A stretch of DNA of 64,000 bases, from NCBI GenBank assembly GCA_016800925.1, contig JABCPU010000232.1, positions 43,457 through 107,456 on the forward strand. Direction: 5' to 3'. Made by a program: the position numbers and the translations under genes. Below are positions 57,993-64,000 of the stretch, in pieces. The stretch's first letter is position 1; every line of letters begins with the position of its first letter. This DNA is from Suillus spraguei (taxonomy: Eukaryota; Basidiomycota; Agaricomycetes; Boletales; Suillaceae). Below the pieces are notes generated by a model that saw nothing but the letters and a program-made list of their open reading frames with translations, had not been told where the DNA came from and searched no databases.

Positions 57993-59901
57993 GCAATGGA
58001 GGATGGTCTTGATTGTGGAACATGTGGTGTCATTGTTTGAGGTATTATCTGCTGTGATGCAGAAGAGCTGCTGAGCTTGTGAGCAAACACTATACTATAA
58101 ATGAATCTATCATTGCATACCTTGGATGACTGGCCCACCACAATTCAAGCACACTCACATAAACCAATGAAGTAACACCCAAAATTGTCCCCACTATGAG
58201 CCCCCAAGATGCCTTTGAATGCGATAACTTGCACCCAAAGAGTCCATCTACCAGTCACATTGTCCACCTCAATCCAGTGTGCAGTAAGTCCAAAAAATGC
58301 AGCCTTAGTTTGGTCAATGGACCAGAGGTCTGTTGTGGTTGAGATGCGACCACTGTTGGCAGACTTGAGTTAGTCAGTACTAGTGCACTATGATAATAAA
58401 AATCATTTACCTGAATATCAGACTTTAATTGCACAAAGAAATACAGGAAGGCATTGTGGATGTAAGTTGTAATGTTGTGCATTGAGGGAATATCAACCTT
58501 CATAGCAGCTGGCCACATTGCGACTAAACAGTTCCTAAAGGTGGCCTTGTTTGCCACAGCCAAAGACTGTTAAGTCAGCATCGTAATTCAGTAATCAATC
58601 AATATCAATGGCTAATCAGTGCTCACCTGATCATCACAGACCATGAATTTTGCAACTGCATGCAGGACATCCTTGAAAACTGGTGTAACTTTGAGGCCTT
58701 CAAAAACATTCCATCTAGCTTGTTCTGAACATTCTTCTTCTTTGCTTCTTCCTGGGCTTGTACCAATGCTTGTGGAAGTGCATGATGGTTCTCGCGTATC
58801 CCCAATTGTGCACACTTTTTCTTGTATACATCATAGTGGCTTCAGATATGCTGACGGCAAGATGAATTACTGCCAACGTGAAATGTCTTCCATTTGCCAT
58901 TTTCTGCAATGAATTGCGCATCTTCCCTTAACACTGCGGGTGAGTATTCTAATATTTCTCAAAGTCAATATACTAACTTGCATATATTGCACCAGCGCCC
59001 CCACTTTGTCTCCACCTTGCTGTCTGTTCCAATAAACTTGACAGTACGTGCGTTTGAGAATATAGTGAGTAGATCATCAGTGCTACTTTTTTTTGTCTTT
59101 ATTTCTTTGGGGAGTGCGGCACGATGGACATCTTCAAGATCGATACCATTGGTGTCCTTTTTCAGTTCATCTTGAGCTAATATCATTATATTCAGAATGA
59201 AAAACTAACCTCATCACAGTCCCCATTTTCTTCAACCGTCTCTCCAGTGCTATTGACCACGCTACTAGTATGCTCATCCACTATGCTATGTTGATGGTTT
59301 CCCGGCGGGGCCATATGTCTTCCTTGACTTCAACTTCTACATCTTTGACAATGACATCTTTGGAGTGCCATGCATGTTTTGTTGCCACTTTCCTTGAGGT
59401 ACATTGTGCCTGTATGATTCTATCATCTGACTCTATGTCTGATCCATCCTCGCTACTGGTTATAGCCTTTCTCTTTCCTGTCTTCTTTGATGATGGCTTT
59501 GACTTTGGTGGATGAGCTTGTGTAGTTTTTGTATTATGAGAATGTGATACATTGGGTGCCGCACTGGCCTTTTCGGTCGGTCTTATGACACGAGTGGATT
59601 TTCAATGGCCTGACATGATGATAGAGGGAAGATGGCGCTGGTAGACTGAGTTTAGTGATTATGTAGGCTACAACACATGTTTAATGCATGTAGTAGGTAC
59701 TATAACATTGACTCAACATTGGTTCAAACCAGTCTCTACTGGTCTTAGACCAGTTGCAAAATCATACAACTGCAACAGCAACTGGTCTTCACAAGTCCAG
59801 TTCAAGGTCTGACCATAATGTCATTTTTTTTAAGACCAGTTGTGGTCCGGTTGCATTAAAATTACCAAAAAAACCGGACTTGACCGGGCTTTAAAACTCT
59901 A

Positions 59902-59909
59902 CATATGCT
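59902..59909. repeat. hAT target site duplication, right copy
   Basis: CATATGCT, paired with CGTATGCT at 53029-53036. The copia frame resumes here with the zinc knuckle CYNCNQKGHYKSEC. Confidence 0.75.
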
Positions 59910-61163
59910 ATAACTGCAACCAAAAAGGCCATTACAAGAGCGAGTGCTGGAGGCCAGGGGGAGGGAAAGAAGGTCAGGGACTGAATCAAATGTGAAAGCA
60001 AGGAGGACGTACCAAGCAGGCCGCCAATGCTGCCAAAGAGTCCAAAGGCCAAGAAAACTATGCCTTTGCAACTTCGGACCTTGCAAGCATTGCAGAAGGC
60101 ATGAAGATACCTGTTGAGCATCGGGGTGCTATCATAGACTCCGGCGCCACTTCCAACTTCTGGCCACTCCCACTTCTGTCCTGACAAGTCCAAGTTCCGA
60201 AATTTTGTCGACATCCCTCCACAGGAAGTCTATACTGCAAATGGATCAGTTCTAAGTGCTGTGGGATGAGGAGATGTCAAAATAGACTTACCATTGGGAG
60301 CCAAAAGGACAACTGTCACGTTAAAAGACACATTATATGCCCCAGCCATGGCATTCACCATTATATTCATGAACTGGATTGCCTCTGTGGGCCTGGCTGT
60401 GCTATTTGAAGGGAATATGTGCAAAATTCTCTTACAAGAGCCAAAGTGCGAGGTCATAGCGGAAATACCGCAAGTCCATGGACTCTATAGCATTGCCGGT
60501 CAGCGGAGCCACCACACCTACACAGCATGAACCAAACTCACTGTTAGCCAAGTCCACCAGGCCCTAGGGCATATCTCCCAGACTGCCGTAAAACACCTGC
60601 TAAAGGAAGGATTAGTGCAAAGTCTGGATGTTGACCTCAGCTCCTCCACCAAATTCTGTGATGCCTGTGTGAAGGCAAAAACCACCTGCAAACCATTTCC
60701 TCAAGAAAGCAAGTCTCGCGCACTTACCTATGGGGAACTCGTTCATACCGACCTTTGGGGTCCAACCCAAACTACAAGTCTCGGTGGTACCACCTATTAT
60801 ATCAGTTTCACAGATGATTACTCATGTGAGACAAAGGTTGAGTTCTTGAAGGCAAAAAGTGAGGCGCTCGGGGCCTTTAAGCATTATGAGGTGCACTTTG
60901 CCAGGCAGAACCCAGGAGTCAGACTCCATAAGGTTTGGTCTGACTGAGGAGGAGAATACCTGAGCGCAGAGTTTGATAAGTATCTGCAAGACCAGGGAAT
61001 TGAACGGCAGCTTACTGTTCATGATTCTCCCCAGCAAAATGGAGTGGCTGAGTGCCTGAACCGAATGCTAGTCGAGCTGGCCAGAGCAATGCTCCTAACC
61101 AGAAATCTGCCGAAGTTCCTCTGGGTGGAGGCCATTAACTATGCAACATGGCTGAAAAATTGA
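59902..61163 (+). pseudogene. Copia zinc knuckle, protease and integrase, broken
   Basis: In order: the knuckle CYNCNQKGHYKSEC (about 59909-59950), the protease motif GAIIDSGATSNFWPL (about 60120), the integrase zinc-binding part (LGHISQTAVKHLL, then CDACVKAKTTC), and the catalytic core. The core has VHTDLWGPTQTTS (first Asp), KVWSD (second Asp) and QQNGVAE (Glu). A TGA directly after KVWSD (60945-60947), a TGA in the region before the protease, and other frame changes break the frame. The sequence stops at the repeat X boundary after ATWLKN. Confidence 0.85.
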
Positions 61164-61177
61164 TTACCTTCAAGGCG

Positions 61178-61920
61178 ATGTAAAGATACAACCTAACCTG
61201 GGCTGTAGATAAACCATGGCCTAAGCTAGTATGTAAGTCTTGTGCTCTGTCTAGTCTGCTTCACTTGCAAAGCAAGAGTGTTCGACCCTAAATGGGGATG
61301 CCTGTGAGTATAGTCCAGTCAAAGTCAAACTAGTATGCAGATATAGTGTCGTAGTCAACGGTAAGTTCCTGCAGTTAGTGATGGTGCGGCTGGTACTAGC
61401 GTCATATGTAGCAGTGCTACTGTGGTTGAGATAATACTTGAAAATGTAGCATTGAGTGAGCGATAACGAGTGGTGCAAAGAAACAGAAAAGAAGTCCGTG
61501 GTACTCTCAGTGGTAGAGTAGCGGTGCACGTGAAGTTCAGTCTAAACAGGGGTCAAGAATCTAGCGGTGTGCCAGCAGTAATGGTGAACGAGTGTAATTG
61601 ATTAACAAGTGGTAAAGGACTTTAAAGACTAAGTCTACTACTGGGTAGATCCAGAGCTAGACACTAATCCTGACCTATAGTATGGTGAAAATAAGGTACT
61701 GTATCGTGCGGGGTATGTGGTGCTTATATCCTAAATTGTATGTACTCGGAATGCTCTAGGCGAGATCAGTAGTGCTTGAGTGCAGTAACCACTGTATGTA
61801 AACATAGTGTGAGGCGGCTGCAGCACAAGGCAACATGTAATAAGACTTTCCATGAAATCAGTGATAACAAACATAAAAACAAACTACGCACCAAATGGAG
61901 CTATGCGGATGCAGTGTCCT
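61178..61920. repeat. Repeat X, copy 2, inverted relative to copy 1
   Basis: It begins TGTAAAGATACAACC, the reverse complement of the copy 1 end, and runs to about 61920. It contains the uninterrupted target (AAAGACTAAGTCTAC) of the solo LTR found in copy 1. It truncates the copia integrase. Confidence 0.75.
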
Positions 61921-62059
61921 GCATGATACAGGAATCATGCATGGACATGACTGCTAGGTGAGAGCCCCTTCAGTGACAAACTCCATACTATACGGGTCAC
62001 CCGACCCACATAATATCCCATCAAAGACGGGCCAGCGAACCATGGGCCGAGGTTATGTA

Positions 62060-62460
62060 TATCCTTGATATTGACGGATGGGCTGGGGAGAATATTATTT
62101 CCGATGGAGACGGGTGGGCCGGGAGACTTGTATTTTCGGGAGAGATGGGTGGGCCGAGGGAAACATGATTTCTGATGTTGATGGATGGGCCAAGGAGATA
62201 TCATCCCCAACAGAGATGGGTGGGCCCATCTGGGTAGTATGTAGAGTAGGATATTATAGACAGCTGGGCTGAAGAGAGATGCAAGGCAAATATTATTGCA
62301 TAGATGGGTGGGCCAAGGTAAGAGAATATTACATATATGGGTGGGCCAAGGTGAGAGAATATTACATATACGGGTGGGCCGACATGGGGGAATTTTACAT
62401 AGATGGGTGGGCCGAGGTAAAATATATTACATATACAGGTGGGCCTAGATATGTATCATA
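62060..62460. repeat. GGGTGGGCC minisatellite
   Basis: About nine loosely repeated units of 30-45 bp, each with GATGGGTGGGCC or a close variant. The right half is the most regular, with units of about 33 bp containing GAGAATATTACATATA. Confidence 0.85.
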
Positions 62461-62589
62461 AAGACGTACAGCTGATGTAGCCACCAGAGAATCAAACACA
62501 TAGGATACATGCACCCTATGAGTGCATATACCTACCATCAACCACCAAAATCTAAACCCTGAAGCACGAAAACCTGAATTCACCATGTC

Positions 62590-63840
62590 TGACATTCATC
62601 GATAATTGAGGTGCCGGGTGCCGGGTGCCAAGTCCTGAATCCAGGAACTCGAAACTGGAGATTCAAACTAGATATTTCCTGAATTTCGGATACCTGGACA
62701 CCTGAAACACAACACACAAGGTGAAAGATTTAAAGTCCATGTGTCGAGTCATCTAGTGCCGAGTGCCGGGTGCGGGTGCAGAGTACCGAAACTAGAAAAT
62801 AGAAACTCGAGATTCAAACAAAACAGACATCTACCAAAAATGTGTGGATCAAAGTTTTGTTGTTGCCTGACATGTGTCTGAGTCCCAAGGACCGAACCCC
62901 GAAATTGTAGACTACCAAATTTCGGAATTCAGGGTTTGGCACTCGAGATTTGAGATTTGGGATGAAAAAGATATCTACCACAAATGTGTGGATCAAAGTC
63001 ATTTTATTGCCTAACATTGTTTTCAGTCTCAAGTGCAGAAGCCCGAGTACCAAACCACGAACCCCTAAATAGTAGACTACCAGATTTCGGAGTTCGGAGT
63101 TCAGCACTTAGAATGTGTGGATCAATAGGTGTCTATTGCCTCACATTGTTCTGAGTCCGAGTCCCGAGTGCTGGGTGCCGGAGTTCGGGGTTCGGCACAT
63201 AAAATATGTGGATCGAGGTCTTTCACATTGTTTTGAGTCCCGAATACCAATCCCCAAGTGCCGGGTGTCGGAGTTCGGGGTTTGGCACTCAACATGTGTA
63301 AATCAGATCATTGTATTGCCTCACATTGTGCTACCTCCCAGGTGCCAGAGTTCGGGGTTCGGCACTCAACATGTGTAAATCAAGATCATTGTATTGCCTC
63401 ACATTGTGCTAACTCCTGGGTGCCAGAGTTCGGGGTTCGGCACTCACATGTGTAAATCAAGATCATTGTATTGCCTCACATAGTTTTAACTCGCAGGTAG
63501 TGGGGTTTGGTGTTAAAATATGTGGATCGATATCATTCACATTGTTATGAGTACCAAGTCCCGAGTCCTGATTGCCGGGTGCCAGAGTTCGGGGTTCGGC
63601 ACATAAAATATGTGGATTGAGGTCTTTCACATTGTTTTGAGTCCCGAATAATGATCCCCAAGTGCCGGGTTACCATGTGAGGCAATACAAAGATATTGAT
63701 TTACACATGTTGAGTGCCGAACCCCGAGCTCTGGCACCCGGCAGTTAGCACAATGTGAGGCAATACCATGATATTGATGTACACATGATGAGTGCCGAAC
63801 CCCGAGCTCCGGCACCTGGCAGTTAGCACAATGTGAGGCA
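62590..63840. repeat. GTTCGGGGTTCGGCACT minisatellite with an orientation switch
   Basis: Units of roughly 70-80 bp combine an AGTTCGGGGTTCGGCACT block, a CATGTGTAAATCA block and a TTGTATTGCCTCACATTGT block. The array is regular from about 63060. Around 63665 the orientation flips, and the last two or three units are the reverse complement (GAGTGCCGAACCCCGAGCTC). No coding signal. Confidence 0.85.
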
Positions 63841-63843
63841 ATA

Positions 63844-64000
63844 TGTCATATACCATACTTCCCAATCTCAGATCCGATCATATCCGTCCAGATCCGATCG
63901 TTTCCATATCCGTCCGGTCCACAGATCCTGTCCGGACCACCCATCCGAATGTACTCACTTCTCGCACCTTAACTCCCTGGTGAACATCTGCGTCTATTCT
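63844..64000 (+). repeat. Start of a third TGTCATATACC LTR
   Basis: It begins TGTCATATACCATACTTC and continues like copy 1 (54595), for example ACAGATCCTGTCC near 63940. The window ends inside it, so it could be a solo LTR or the 5' LTR of a complete element. Confidence 0.75.

Larger units (their letters stand above)
53349..59615 (-). pseudogene. hAT transposase with BED-type N-terminus, split
   Basis: From right to left: a basic, Ser-rich N-terminus with a stop in codon 5 region (about 59615), then TDDLLTIFSNARTVKF, WGRWCNICK and a Cys/His-containing KNGRWKTFHVGSNSSCRQHI segment (BED-like zinc finger, 58800-59060). Next are FRNCLVAMWPAAMKVDIPS and HNAFLYFFVQLKSDIQ (58255-58563). The RNase H-fold part NRLPCLAHIVNLAIIALMS and SNRVLGNSLDVVAAVRTIAI follows at 56474-56743, and then a C-terminal end with VVEDIILEDFEELLWLDGE (53349-53627). 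The dimerisation region before it is degenerate. These blocks match hAT-type BED transposases common in agaricomycetes. Stops and nested insertions make it nonfunctional. Confidence 0.75.
53037..59901 (-). mobile_element. hAT transposon inserted in the copia zinc knuckle
   Basis: The ends TAGAGTTTTTAAAAGTCC and (reverse complement of the right end) TAGAGTTTTAAAGCCC form short inverted repeats, flanked by the 8-bp duplication. Inside, a minus-strand hAT transposase in several pieces is visible. Later insertions (a solo LTR at 56731-57992 and a larger repeat at about 54290-55833 that holds another LTR) split the transposase. Confidence 0.8.
52240..61177 (+). mobile_element. Ty1/copia element, interrupted and truncated
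   Basis: Gag (52304-53028), zinc knuckle, protease and integrase pieces (59902-61163) lie in the right order and on the same strand, separated by a 6.9-kb hAT insertion. The integrase is cut at 61177 by another repeat, and the reverse transcriptase is not seen. Borders of the element are not resolved. Confidence 0.8.

Noticed and set aside
62060..63840. CRISPR-like array
   Set aside because: The units vary in length, have no conserved spacer and repeat pattern and no cas genes, and the genome is eukaryotic. They are minisatellites.

Overview
This window looks like a nuclear segment of an agaricomycete fungus, most likely Boletales-like. The evidence is short introns (about 45-60 nt, GTRNGY or GCAAGT donors), NACHT-WD40 debris, a Plavaka DNA transposon, and genes of types I know mainly from basidiomycetes (DUF4048-like, DUF6532-like). 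The order-level placement rests on remembered family resemblance, not on a search.

The dominant structure is a head-to-tail family of WW-WW-WD40 genes, all on the minus strand, between 0.75 and 49.4 kb. Copies A (4523-6767), B (15729-17895) and D (28835-31104) look readable. Copies E (32564-34843), F (42522-44800) and G (47155-49417) are near-complete but each carries one or two lesions. Older relics lie at 0.75-1.46, 3.75-4.01, 22.6-23.6 and 28.1-28.3 kb. Copy A reads as eight exons and 628 codons: a short N-terminus, a divergent WW domain on its own exon, a second WW domain fused to a seven-blade WD40 propeller, two tiny exons, and a tail with a Gln/Ser/Thr-rich end. The array was built by segmental duplication. 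Units D-E-F-G repeat with their flanks, and the A and B blocks share a downstream divergent pair of mitochondrial genes that is intact after B (RRG7-like and ATP19-like) and decayed after A.

Ordinary genes between the copies are an RRG7/DUF2034-like nuclease-fold protein (18423-19100), a tiny ATP synthase subunit k (ATP19-like) gene with an 8-nt first exon (19364-19788), a DUF4048-like protein (20160-22255) and a secreted FAD-linked oxidoreductase (25655-27694). Two decayed ATP-citrate lyase fragments lie upstream of copies F and G.

Mobile DNA is abundant. A full-length LINE (8704-15031, 13-bp target duplication, poly-A) separates A from B. A 6.5-kb Plavaka element with 15-bp perfect terminal inverted repeats (35549-42017) separates E from F; its transposase is broken, but it carries a nearly readable DUF6532-like gene. 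From about 52 kb to the end lies a nested stack: a copia element cut within its Gag zinc knuckle by a hAT element (53037-59901), which itself received two solo LTRs of one family and a larger repeat that recurs inverted at 61.2-61.9 kb. The window ends in two minisatellites and the start of a third LTR of the same family.
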